Under the pieces are notes generated by a model, which worked only from the letters and a program-made list of their open reading frames with translations, was not told the DNA's origin and did no database searches. The translations under genes were made by a program, and so were the position numbers. A stretch of DNA of 64,000 bases from Endozoicomonas sp. SCSIO W0465. GTDB taxonomy: Bacteria > Pseudomonadota > Gammaproteobacteria > Pseudomonadales > Endozoicomonadaceae. Location: NCBI RefSeq assembly GCF_023716865.1, contig NZ_CP092417.1, forward strand, positions 2,272,001-2,336,000, read 5' to 3'. Shown one piece after another: positions 16,747 through 25,915 of the stretch (within the stretch, counting starts at the first letter, position 1; every line of letters begins with the position of its first letter).

Positions 16747-18261
16747 ATGATTCCAGAACTACCCGCAACTATGTCGGCTGAGATTCTCTTGAAAGAGAAT
16801 GCAGAGCTGCGGATGAGAGTTGCCTGTCTGGAAGAGCGATGTCGAGAATTGGAAGAAAAGGTTGGCAAGAACAGTCAAAACAGCAGCAAGCCGCCATCGT
16901 CTGATGGTTATCAAAAACCTTGTAAAAACAGTAATTCTCCAGATCATTCTGACGACCTTTCCGCAGATAAAGGTACCGATCCATCGGATGAAAAACCCAA
17001 TCCTAAAAGTCTGAGACAGTCTTCTGGTAATAAAGCCGGTGGAAAGAAAGGGCATCAGGGCACTTGTCTTAAACAGGTCGATATCCCTGACTATATTGAG
17101 TACCTTCCGGTTAAAGAATGCAATAAATGTCAGGCGTCTCTTCTTGATAGTGAGCCGGTCAAATATATTGAACGACAGGTGTTTGAACCAGGGAGACCGG
17201 GTGAATTTGAAGTAACGGCCCATAGAGCTGAAGTAAAAATCTGCACTTGTGGTTGTCGGAATCAGGCTGAATTCCCGGAAGGTGTTACCGCTGCCGCACA
17301 ATATGGCTCAGCCACACAGGCTATGGCCGTCTATCTTAACCAATACCATTTCCTGCCTTTTAAGCGCGTGTCAGAGTATTTTAATACTCTCTATAAAATG
17401 AGTGTAAGTGCAGGCACTGTCGCCAATTTTGTGGCCAGAACCTATGAAAATCTGGCTTCTACTGAAGAGGTTATTCGTGACGCCTTGCGGGAATCGTCTG
17501 TTGCCGGAGCCGATGAAACGGGTATGCGGGCCGAGGGCTCTTTGCACTGGCTACACGTTATGCGGGATGAACAATGGACGCTCTACTACTTGTCTGAAAA
17601 GCGAGGTCGTGAGGCCATGGACACGATGGGCATACTGCTAACATTTGCAGGCGTTCTGGTTCATGATCATTGGAAATCCTATTTTGCATATGCGGCAACT
17701 CACGTACTTTGCAATGCCCATCACCTGAGGGAGCTTTTGGGTGTTGTTGATAGGGACAGCAATCAACTGGCGTTGCGATTGATGAAGCTACTGAGGCTTT
17801 CCTGGCATTACTGCAAGGGCTTTAAGACCATAGGTATGCTACAGATGCCAAGTGTTGTCTGTGAACGAATCGAGAAGATTTATGACCGGTTGCTTCAGCG
17901 GGCTCTAATGAAAGAAGTCGTCTATATGGAGAAGCAACGAGAGGAGCTTAAGCGCAAGAAAGTCAAGAATACTAAAGCTTACAATCTCTTCAAACGACTC
18001 ACTGAGTTCAAGGCTGAGACACTGCGCTTCATGTCAGATTTTACCATTCCCTTCGATAACAATGGCAGTGAGCGGGATGTTCGAATGGCCAAGTTAAAGC
18101 AGAAAATCTCAGGCTGCTTCAGGAGTGCAGACGGTGGTTCTATGTTTGCACGGATTCGCAGCTATTTGTCGTCTGCCAGAAAACAGGGAATGGACATATA
18201 TCAATCACTTCATAGAGCTGTTCGGAATTACTGTAATATGCCTTTGCTCAGTGCTGAATAG
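16747..18261 (+). CDS. IS66-family transposase (copy B)
   Basis: A full-length 504-residue transposase with the same predicted sequence as copy A: N-terminal coiled coil, NSQNSSKPPSSDG linker, Cys-rich finger, GADETGMR and NNGSERDVRMAKLKQ catalytic parts. It is intact, so it could supply transposase in trans for copies A and C. Confidence 0.95.
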   Translation: MIPELPATMSAEILLKENAELRMRVACLEERCRELEEKVGKNSQNSSKPPSSDGYQKPCKNSNSPDHSDDLSADKGTDPSDEKPNPKSLRQSSGNKAGGKKGHQGTCLKQVDIPDYIEYLPVKECNKCQASLLDSEPVKYIERQVFEPGRPGEFEVTAHRAEVKICTCGCRNQAEFPEGVTAAAQYGSATQAMAVYLNQYHFLPFKRVSEYFNTLYKMSVSAGTVANFVARTYENLASTEEVIRDALRESSVAGADETGMRAEGSLHWLHVMRDEQWTLYYLSEKRGREAMDTMGILLTFAGVLVHDHWKSYFAYAATHVLCNAHHLRELLGVVDRDSNQLALRLMKLLRLSWHYCKGFKTIGMLQMPSVVCERIEKIYDRLLQRALMKEVVYMEKQREELKRKKVKNTKAYNLFKRLTEFKAETLRFMSDFTIPFDNNGSERDVRMAKLKQKISGCFRSADGGSMFARIRSYLSSARKQGMDIYQSLHRAVRNYCNMPLLSAE

Positions 18262-18265
18262 TTAC

Positions 18266-18542
18266 TTACTGTTTTTACAAGGTTTTTGATAACCATCAGA
18301 CGATGGCGGCTTGCTGCTGTTTTGACTGTTCTTGCCAACCTTTTCTTCCAATTCTCGACATCGCTCTTCCAGACAGGCAACTCTCATCCGCAGCTCTGCA
18401 TTCTCTTTCAAGAGAATCTCAGCCGACATAGTTGCGGGTAGTTCTGGAATCATGCTGGCGAATATTGTGGAAAAATGGTGCTTAAGAGGATGGTATAAAA
18501 ATCAGAAAATTCCAGATTTATGTGGGGGTGCTGAACAGTTAC
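18266..18542 (-). repeat. Inverted partial copy of the IS66 upstream end (277 bp)
   Basis: The sequence matches 2993-3269 of copy A and, inverted, 16658-16934 of copy B. It contains a truncated transposase frame of 63 codons (stop within 18262-18264, start 18453) and the outer inverted repeat ending GAACAGTTAC. The junction shows TTAC repeated (GTTAC|TTACTG), a possible microhomology scar. Confidence 0.9.
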
Positions 18543-19046
18543 AAATGCTTTATAGTCACTGACGGGCAATGGTTGTTGCTTGTCTCCACAATTGACAACG
18601 CTTGTCAGTAACTCTTTTAGTTCATGACCAAGGTTGCCCTGTGGGATGTCATGTACAGAAGACGGGCAGGCTGGCACAGGAAACCATTCGATAGGAGTTT
18701 CGGTGGCAATGTTTTCATTAATAGTGGAAGGCTCTTTATTAACCACTTTTCGGGTTACAAATTCAGCCTCTGTGTTGTCAGTTGATGCCCTTTTGAGTGA
18801 TTTAACCCTACTTCCACTATTTGTTGAAACAGCGGCAGTTTCGGTAATGGTTGATGGATCAGACATATTTCTGACCGATAAGCCGTCTTGTTTGCAGCCC
18901 CCTGAAACTGCTTTAACATGATATTGGCGCCAAGGTTCATATGACAGGTCCCCGGAATAGTCATTTTGCGGGGGTTGAAGCTGCTGAAAGCTTTGCGAAT
19001 TATGACCAGTTGAGGATGAATAAGGCGAATTCTGTGAAATATCCAT
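18543..19046 (-). pseudogene. N-terminal fragment of the split DUF4116-type gene
   Basis: The start is ATG 19046 (MDISQNSPYSSSTGHN), seven bases after AAAGGAG, better than the upstream ATG at 19070. The 168-codon fragment is Ser, Asn, Gln and Thr rich and looks disordered, with no signal peptide, before reaching HELKELLTSVVNCGDKQQPL and DYKAF at the IS66 junction. A low-complexity N-terminus on a repeat protein is typical of translocated effectors, but no secretion signal can be proved by eye. The present product would run 31 codons into IS66 and stop at 18450. Confidence 0.75.
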
Positions 19047-19177
19047 ATTATTGACTCCTTTAATAAGCAATTATTATTCTAATTAGTAAGACAATAAAGA
19101 CAGTAAAAAGTTTCCTGGGTCATTTTCAGCAGTAAGCAGTCGACGTTTTTTCTACTAAAGCGAACATTATGAATTAA

Positions 19178-20209
19178 GGCTCTTTTCGAATTCCGAACTG
19201 CTGAACTATCCTTGGTGGATATAATTAGCCATCGCCAGCATTGACCATGAATATAGGCCGAATCTCAGATATCATCAGTAATGACACCTGCTTTGAGATG
19301 ATCCGTGAGAACCGCTGGCCAGATGGCACTGTTCTCTGTCCGCACTGTGATTCTGAGAATGTCAAAAAGAATGGACACGACAATGTGCAGGTAGAGTGCC
19401 AGCACTATTACTGTAAGTCCTGTAAGCGCTACTTCGATGACCTGACAAATACGGTTTTCGCAGGACACCACCGACCACTCAAAGTCTGGATTGCCTGTCT
19501 CTATTTAATGGGGCTGAACGTCTCCAACAGCCAGATAGCTCAGGAACTTGATCTGTGTGTCAGTGATGCACACCATATGACCACAGTCTTACGAAATGGT
19601 GTTGTTGACCGAAAGCCTGAAGTGATTCTTGATGGCGAAGTTGAATTCGACGAGGTCTACATTGTAGCTGGTCACAAGGGACACCCTGAAGCATTAAAAA
19701 AATCTGGATCGTCCACCGAGAAAAAGAAGGCTTAAAGGCGCTCCGGGCCGTGGGACTCTTGAAAAAGACAAACCGCCGGTATTGGGAATGATTCAAAGGG
19801 GAGGTCAGGTCATTATCAACATGCTGTCGAACGTTAAGAAGGCGACAATCGAACCATTTATCAAGAAACACGTAGCCCCACAGAGCCAGATTTATACCGA
19901 TGAATACAACATCTATGATGACCTTGAAAGCTGGGGCTTCAGACATAAAACGGTCTGTCACGGCAAAGGTGAGTATGCTCGTGATGATGACAAAGACGGT
20001 ATTTACGAGGTGCATGTTAATACTATGGAGGGGTTTTGGTCACTTCTACGCTCGTGGCTAAGGCCTCACAGGGGAATATCCCAAGAGGCTTTACCCCTTT
20101 ACCTTGGCTTTTTTGAGTTTTTGCATAATATTGGCCGAAGAGGCAAAAGTCTTCTTCAGCCCTTAGTCAACTTGCTGGTTACATAGCAGTCTGGAATTGG
20201 AAAAGAGCC
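19178..20209 (+). mobile_element. ISXO2-like IS1595-family element, copy 1 (1,032 bp)
   Basis: Ends GGCTCTTTTCGAATTCC (19178) and GGAATTGGAAAAGAGCC (ending 20209) are inverted repeats with one mismatch. An 8-bp target duplication TGAATTAA lies at 19170-19177 and 20210-20217. It sits between the DUF4116 gene start and the RND permease stop, so it disrupts no gene. It differs from copy 2 (39048) at one noticed base, A at 19271 against C at 39141. Confidence 0.93.
19241..20186 (+). pseudogene. ISXO2-like transposase in two frames (copy 1)
   Basis: Frame one (19241-19735) encodes a zinc ribbon (CPHCDSENVKKNG, YYCKSCKRYFDDLTNT) and the first catalytic Asp region (VEFDEVYIVAGHKGHPEALK), then stops after STEKKKA. 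Frame two continues with RRLKGAPGRGTLEKDKPPVL and holds the second half of the ISXO2 catalytic domain (IYTDEYNIYDDL, VHVNTMEGFWSLLRSWLRPH). Homologues are single proteins of about 310 residues. The two frames join by a +1 shift near the A-rich GAGAAAAAGAAGG at about 19717. The same shift is present in the other copy, so it predates at least one transposition; either frameshifting occurs or an intact relative supplies the enzyme. Confidence 0.85.
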
Positions 20210-20256
20210 TGAATTAAATACAATAGGGAACAGGACCCATCAAGAGCCCTGTGTTT

Positions 20257-23200
20257 TTAGAACTTAATACGATAAAACAACGAATAGAGCACCGGCACCA
20301 GTCCCAGCGTCAAAAGGGTTGAGAACAGCAATCCGGCAATAATGGCTACTGCCATAGGCTCCCACATCTCACCCCCTCCCAGGTACAACGGAATCATGCC
20401 AAGAACGGTGGTTGCTGTTGTCAGCAGAATCGGGCGTAGCCGACGTTGGGCTGCGACAATAATCGCTTCCTGAGCACCAAGACCATTGTCGTTGATCTCA
20501 TGTCTGATCCGTTCCAGCAGAACAATGGCATTGTTGATCACAATACCGGCCAGAGAGATGACGCCCAGTAAGGTCATAAACCCGAAGAAGGACTGTGCAG
20601 TCAGCAGGCCGATGATCACGCCAATCAAACCCAGTGGAATGGTAGCGAGAATAATGGCGGGCTTACGCAGGGAATTGAACTGGGCCACCAGAAGAATCAG
20701 GATAATAAAGGCCGCCATGGGTAGTTTCTCACCGATGGACTGGTTAGCTTTACCGGAACTCTCCGCTTCACCGCCCAGTTCATAGCGATAGCCGGCCGGC
20801 CATTGTACTGACTGTTCATCCAGCCAGGGCTGCAGTTTGGCAAAGCCGTCAGATGCCGTCATACCGGAGGTCAGTTGTGCCCCCACTGATACGGTTTTCA
20901 GGCCATCACGGCGCAGTATTTGTGCCGGCTCCCAGACCACTTCAATATCCGCAACCTGTTTCAGGGTGACCGACTCTCCGGTGGACTGGATATATACCGA
21001 GAGGGTTTCCAGCTTGTCGATATCCTGCCTGTCGGCCTCTACCGATCTCAGCAGTACCGGAATGGCATCTTCACCTTCCCGGTACTGGGTTAGCTCAAGT
21101 CCGCTCAGACCACTTTGCAGCGATATGGCGATATCCTGGCTGGTGGCTCCCACTCTGAGGGCCCTGGACTGGTTAATCACCACTTTTAGTTTCTTGATCC
21201 GTTGACCCCAGTCATCGCTGATATTTTTCAGCCCACTGATTTGGGACATTTCCGCTTTCAGTTGCTCAACCAGCGAGAACAACGGGTCAGTCTCTTTGCC
21301 ATAGAGCCGTATTTCTACCGGGTTGGTAATGGATACGCCGCTCTCGATACGGCGGCTGGTGATTTGAAGGTCGGGAAAGTGGTCAAAGGCGTAACGGTCC
21401 AGCTGATTAATCATGTCATCAATGACTTCTGAGGAGGTGGTATTAATGACCATCATTGCATAGTTGGGGCTGGCCGGTTCAGGGCTGTGCTGAAGCACAA
21501 ACCGTGGCCCACCGTTGCCAATATGGCTGATCCAGCTGGTGACGCCTTCGGTGCGGTCAGCATTGACCAGCAATTCTTCTTTTATAAACGCTTCAAGTTG
21601 TTCAACCAGGGTTACTGTTCGTTCTATTGCAGTTCCCAGTGGAAGTTCCAGCTCGGTTTTGAAATAGAGGCGATCAGAAGGGGGGAAAAAGATTTTCGGC
21701 ACATAGTTGAAACCGCTCATAACCAGTGCAAATAACACCGCCGTGGCAGCAAGGGAAATTACCCGGTGTTGCAAAAACCAGGTCAGCAGCCTGCGGTATT
21801 TCTGGTAAACACCACGGTTGTAGTCGGTGTTCTTCCTCTTGGGTTGCAGAAACTGAACGCACAACAGTGGTATCAGGGTCATGGAGAGTAGCCATGAGCA
21901 GAGCAGGGTAATGGTAACCACCAGGAACAGAGAGGCAGTAAATTCACCCACCGCAGATTCCGCAAGGTAAATGGGTAAGAAAGCGGCGGCTGTCGTTAAG
22001 GAGGACGTCAGCAGGGGAATCCGAAGCTCACTGGCTGAATCAATGGCCGCATCCACTGGCTTTTTGCCATGGTTCATCTGAACCATGATGCTCTCGGCCA
22101 TGACAATGCCATTATCGACCAGCATGCCCAGGGCGATAATCAATGCGGCCAGTGAGATTTGATCCAGTCCAATATCGAAAAACGACATCACCAGCATGGC
22201 TGAGATCATACTCATGGGGATCAGTGAGGCAACAATCAGTCCGGTACGAGGCCCCAGGGCAACCAGCATAACGGTCGCAACCACCAGAACCGCCTGCACA
22301 AGATTACTGACAAAGTCATTAACCTTGTCTTCTACCTCTTTTGGGGAAAAGTTAAGGACGTTGAAATCAATCCCGATGGGGTAGGTTTGGTTCAGGTAAT
22401 TCAGAACTTCCCTGACCTGATCTCCCATGCGGATATTGTTACCACCTTCGCGCATGGAAAGACCCAGCCCCAGGGCCAGCTGGCCAGAGGAGTGGACTTT
22501 GGCAGAGGCAGGATCAACGTAGCCGCGCTTGACAGTGGCAATATCTTCCAGGTAAACGACATGGTTGCTGCCGGGGATGGAGACTATAGTATGGCGAATA
22601 TCATCCACTGACTCAAAGTTACCGCTGGGCTCCAGCTCAATACGCTCCATATCCAGCGTAATGGCACCACCGGGAACTACAATATTGCGGTTCTCCAGCA
22701 TTTGCATCAGTTGGGTAGGAGAAAGTCCCAGTTCTGAAAGACGGGCATTGTCGTATTCAATAAAAATACGCTCTTCCTGGGCACCGTAGATTTCCACCTT
22801 GGACACTTCCGGAACCCGGAGAAACTCATCTCTGGCCTGATCAGCGATGTCTTTCAGTTCGGCGTAACTGAACTCGGAGCCGGTGAGCGTCACCACAATG
22901 CCAAAAACATCCCCAAACTCATCATTAACCTCAGGCCCGATGACGCCATCGGGCATGTCTTTAGCAGCACTGTCGATTTTGCGCCGAAGGTTATCCCAGA
23001 TAGGGCGCATGTTGGTGTAACTTTCCTGAATGCTGACCGTGATAATGGATACCCCGGTTCGTGACGTACTTTTGACAAAGTCCAGTTCAGGTATTTCCTG
23101 AATAACCTTTTCCAGTTTGTCGGTAATCAGCTGCTCAACCCGCTCCGGGCTGGCTCCGGGAAAGTGGGTAATGACTTTGGCGACCCGGATGATAAACCCG

Positions 23201-23313
23201 GGATCGTAGGCTCTTGGCAAGTTCTTGTAGGCCTGAAGGCCAGCAATGATCAGCACACAAATCAGTACCAGGGCGGTTCGGTTATTGTTTATTGTCGCTC
23301 GGGTAATGTTCAT
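20257..23313 (-). CDS. RND-family efflux transporter permease
   Basis: A 1,018-residue inner-membrane proton antiporter of the AcrB/HAE-1 fold, working as a trimer with a periplasmic adaptor and outer-membrane channel. The N-terminal TM (TALVLICVLIIAGLQAYKNL) is followed by a porter domain (GASPERVEQLITDKLEKVIQ). TM4 carries ALGMLVDNGIVMAESIM with one Asp where most HAE-1 pumps have two. The C-terminal half repeats this layout (LLGVISLAGIVINNAIVLLE and LTTATTVLGMIPLYLGGGEM). Its start overlaps the stop of the adaptor gene by four bases, indicating translational coupling in an adaptor-permease operon. No outer-membrane partner or regulator is next to it. Substrates are unknown. Confidence 0.92.
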   Translation of the reverse strand: MNITRATINNNRTALVLICVLIIAGLQAYKNLPRAYDPGFIIRVAKVITHFPGASPERVEQLITDKLEKVIQEIPELDFVKSTSRTGVSIITVSIQESYTNMRPIWDNLRRKIDSAAKDMPDGVIGPEVNDEFGDVFGIVVTLTGSEFSYAELKDIADQARDEFLRVPEVSKVEIYGAQEERIFIEYDNARLSELGLSPTQLMQMLENRNIVVPGGAITLDMERIELEPSGNFESVDDIRHTIVSIPGSNHVVYLEDIATVKRGYVDPASAKVHSSGQLALGLGLSMREGGNNIRMGDQVREVLNYLNQTYPIGIDFNVLNFSPKEVEDKVNDFVSNLVQAVLVVATVMLVALGPRTGLIVASLIPMSMISAMLVMSFFDIGLDQISLAALIIALGMLVDNGIVMAESIMVQMNHGKKPVDAAIDSASELRIPLLTSSLTTAAAFLPIYLAESAVGEFTASLFLVVTITLLCSWLLSMTLIPLLCVQFLQPKRKNTDYNRGVYQKYRRLLTWFLQHRVISLAATAVLFALVMSGFNYVPKIFFPPSDRLYFKTELELPLGTAIERTVTLVEQLEAFIKEELLVNADRTEGVTSWISHIGNGGPRFVLQHSPEPASPNYAMMVINTTSSEVIDDMINQLDRYAFDHFPDLQITSRRIESGVSITNPVEIRLYGKETDPLFSLVEQLKAEMSQISGLKNISDDWGQRIKKLKVVINQSRALRVGATSQDIAISLQSGLSGLELTQYREGEDAIPVLLRSVEADRQDIDKLETLSVYIQSTGESVTLKQVADIEVVWEPAQILRRDGLKTVSVGAQLTSGMTASDGFAKLQPWLDEQSVQWPAGYRYELGGEAESSGKANQSIGEKLPMAAFIILILLVAQFNSLRKPAIILATIPLGLIGVIIGLLTAQSFFGFMTLLGVISLAGIVINNAIVLLERIRHEINDNGLGAQEAIIVAAQRRLRPILLTTATTVLGMIPLYLGGGEMWEPMAVAIIAGLLFSTLLTLGLVPVLYSLFYRIKF

Positions 23314-24389
23314 CGCGCGGCTCCTTCCTGGAGTCGGACTCTCATGCCCTCGCTCATCTGGCTCATGCCGGCAGTGACGACCCGGTCACCAATAACAAGC
23401 CCGGACTCCACAATCATGCCCTGTTTTGACAATTGGCCTGTGGTGACGGTTTGACGGGCGATGCGGCCGGTTTCGTCGCCTTCATCATTGACTACATAGA
23501 CGAAACGACCATGCTTATCTTCCATAACGGCATAGGCAGGAATCAGGATAATGTCACTGCGGGGGGACTTTTGCTCAGCCCTGACCACCACCGACATCCC
23601 CGGCAATACCAGGTGATTGTCGATGGCTGGCATGACAAAAGTCATGGTATAGGTTTGGGTGCTTTCATCCGCCTGGGTTGAGGTTTCTCTCAGGGTGAGC
23701 GGAAACAGGCGACCCGGGATGGAGCTGAAGCGGGCATGAAAAGTGTAATCGTCTTTGTGGTTTCTGGAGCGGACCAGGACGCTTTCGGGCAGTTCCATTG
23801 CTACCAGCAGAGCGGAGGTGTCCTGTAGTGAAATGATTTCCTGTTTGGCCGACACTTCTTCATAATTATCAATATAACGTCGTGCGACACGTCCGTTAAA
23901 AGGCGCCCGCAGAATGGTATAGTCCAGCTCCTGCTGTGCTGCCTGAAGTTGTGAGGAGGCGGTGCTTACCTTGGCTTTCAGGTTGTCCAGTTCCGCACGG
24001 GCAATGGCGCCTTTTTCGATCAGCTTTCTGGCCCGGTCATAATCCGCTTTGGCGACCTCGTAGGAGGCCTGCCGGTCTGTTAACTGGATGTCAAAATCCA
24101 CCTGGTCGAGCCTGGCAATTTCATCCCCTTCGTTAACGAACTCACCTTCCCTGACCAGAATATCCCGGAGTTTTCCGGCAACGCGGAAACTGAGCCTGGC
24201 TTTCTGTACCGCATCAACGGTTGCCGGAAACTCTTTCACCCAACCGGATTCAGGGGCGTTAACAATAATGGAACGAACCGGTCGGAGCAGTTCTTCCGGT
24301 TCAGGCTGCGCCTGGTTACACCCCGAAATAAAACACATGGTCAGAGCGGTTACTATTATTTTTCCCAAAGACTTCTGATTAAGCTTCAT
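23310..24389 (-). CDS. RND efflux periplasmic adaptor (membrane-fusion lipoprotein)
   Basis: The start is ATG 24389 (MKLNQKSLGKIIVTALTMCF) with GGAG five bases upstream; a longer frame reaches 24497 but lacks such a site. The lipobox FISGC at about residues 18-22 gives a lipid-anchored Cys. The HlyD/AcrA layout follows: beta-barrel and lipoyl halves (GKLRDILVREGEFVNEGDEI, LRAPFNGRVARRYIDNYEEV) around a coiled-coil hairpin (QASYEVAKADYDRARKLIEK). It links the permease at 20257 to an outer-membrane channel encoded elsewhere. Confidence 0.92.
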   Translation of the reverse strand: MKLNQKSLGKIIVTALTMCFISGCNQAQPEPEELLRPVRSIIVNAPESGWVKEFPATVDAVQKARLSFRVAGKLRDILVREGEFVNEGDEIARLDQVDFDIQLTDRQASYEVAKADYDRARKLIEKGAIARAELDNLKAKVSTASSQLQAAQQELDYTILRAPFNGRVARRYIDNYEEVSAKQEIISLQDTSALLVAMELPESVLVRSRNHKDDYTFHARFSSIPGRLFPLTLRETSTQADESTQTYTMTFVMPAIDNHLVLPGMSVVVRAEQKSPRSDIILIPAYAVMEDKHGRFVYVVNDEGDETGRIARQTVTTGQLSKQGMIVESGLVIGDRVVTAGMSQMSEGMRVRLQEGAAR

Positions 24390-24490
24390 CCTTACTCCGT
24401 GCATGGCGTTTCTGGTCATTATTGGGTATATGGTATCAAAAAAATGTCGTATGAATGTTTCCCTGATGGTGCGGGTATTACGAGGAATGA

Positions 24491-24724
24491 ATGTCAATGA
24501 CTGAGGTCAATAGTTGTCCGCAGTGTGGTCAGCCGAACCAGTGTGCTTATGCAAAAGGGAAACCATCGGAAAGTTGCTGGTGTATGCAGTCTCTGGCACC
24601 TGAAAGTAAAGTGGAAACTCCAGTATTGCTCCCTATTCCAAAAGAGAAGACCAGTTGTTACTGTGCGCGCTGTCTGGAAAAAGTAAAGAAGGAATCGGGT
24701 TGTGCTCAAAGCGGTGCTGGTTAG
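24491..24724 (+). CDS. Small cysteine-rich CWC-type protein
   Basis: A 77-residue protein with paired Cys motifs: CPQCGQPNQC, then SCWCMQS (the CWC signature), then CYCARCLEK. This matches the small cysteine-rich CWC family, probably a zinc-binding domain of unknown role. GAGG precedes the ATG at 24491; an ATG at 24497 is also possible. Its last codons overlap the GTG start of the phospholipase-like gene at 24703, suggesting a common transcript. Transcription is divergent from the efflux operon. Confidence 0.75.
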   Translation: MSMTEVNSCPQCGQPNQCAYAKGKPSESCWCMQSLAPESKVETPVLLPIPKEKTSCYCARCLEKVKKESGCAQSGAG

Positions 24725-25842
24725 TCTGTTAATGTTTAATTTGATAGCTTGTACCAGTTTGCCATCCGACTTTCGAGCAGCACCATCCCATGCTCTGGAA
24801 ACAACGACTGCATAACAAAAGCTTTATTGTTGATAATCAGCTGGCTATTCTGGGTGGCCGAAATATTGGCAATGAATATTATCGCAACAGTGCCGTTGAG
24901 TTTGCCGACCTTGATATGATCCACAGGGGGGCTGTGGTTGCGCAAATTTCCCATGAATTTGACCGCTATTGGAACAGCCCGCTAAGTTATCCGGCTGAAT
25001 CAATCATCATAAGAGCGATAACTTCTGCAGATAGACAACAGCTCAAGAATGCGCTGACCAAAGCGGCTGATTCGGTTGCAGGACAACAATACATCAGTCG
25101 TCTTAAGCAGTCTTCATTGCTTGAACATATTGCCAGTGGATGGACCCACTGGTACTGGGGAGATGTCGCTGTTTATGCTGATGAACCGGGGAAAATTCTG
25201 GCCCCGGTTTCAGACCGGTCAACCCATCTGTTTCCCCGGCTATTACCCTACTTAGACAGTGCCACCAGGGAACTGGTGATGTTTTCCCCTTACCTGGTGC
25301 CGGGAAAAGAGGGGGTGAATTTCTTTGCTCGCCTGGTCAACAGGGGCGTCAGGGTGGTATTGATTACCAACAGCCTTGCATCAACTGATGTCGCTATTGT
25401 CCATGCCGGGTACAGCAAATACCGCAAAGATTTATTAGCGGCGGGTGTTCGCCTTATTGAGGTGAAGACTCAGGCCGAAAAGGGCCGAGTCCATAAAACC
25501 ATTACCGGCTCCAGCAGGGCCACGTTACATGCCAAATTCTTTATTATTGACCGGCGCTATCTATTCGCTGGCTCGGCAAATCTTGACCCAAGGTCGGCAC
25601 TATTGAATACCGAAATAGGCGCGATCTATGACGCCCCTGAGATGGCGGAAGACTTTATCTCCGGTTTACGTCGGCTGGACAGTGGAGGATTCTGGGAATT
25701 AAAACTGGCAGAAAATGGTATTCAATGGTTTGACTGTAATCCGGACTGTCGGGCCATCAGCAATAATGACCCGGAGAGTTCAGTGTTGACCCGAATGGGC
25801 ATTGTCATTCTCTCCATGCTGCCAATTGAGCAACAGCTGTAA
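24703..25842 (+). pseudogene. Phospholipase-D-family lipoprotein (ClsC/YmdC-like) with internal deletion
   Basis: A GTG at 24703, eight bases after AAGGAA, opens a lipoprotein start (VLKAVLVSLLMFNLIACTSL, lipobox LIAC) and PSHALETTTA, then TAA at about 24812. In an overlapping frame from 24790, RLHNKSFIVDNQLAILGGRN continues to a normal C-terminus with the second HKD motif (LHAKFFIIDRRYLFAGSANLDPRS). ClsC-like proteins have roughly 130-150 residues between PSHAL and the first HNKS motif, including the stretch with YYIW. That block is missing, so a deletion near 24800-24815 has joined the two parts out of frame. The family makes cardiolipin or related phospholipids at the inner membrane. A truncated cytosolic product from ATG 24790 is possible but would lack part of the first catalytic half. 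Confidence 0.82.
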
Positions 25843-25915
25843 TAGAATTTAAATGACAAAATAATTACAACAGAGTTATAAGAGAGTTATAACAGAGCTT
25901 CAGGGAGCTTGACCC

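Larger units (their letters stand above)
16658..18542 (+). mobile_element. IS66 copy B: full element plus an inverted 277-bp end duplication, moved as one unit
   Basis: A complete IS66 runs 16658-18265 (left GTAACTGTTCAGCACCC, right end GTGCTGAATAGTTAC). It is followed directly by 18266-18542, an inverted copy of the first 277 bases of the element, including the transposase N-terminal codons. The 8-bp target duplication AAATGCTT flanks the whole 1,885-bp unit (16650-16657 and 18543-18550), not the 1,608-bp element. Both outer ends are therefore transposase-upstream ends, giving 277-bp inverted terminal repeats. Confidence 0.92.
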
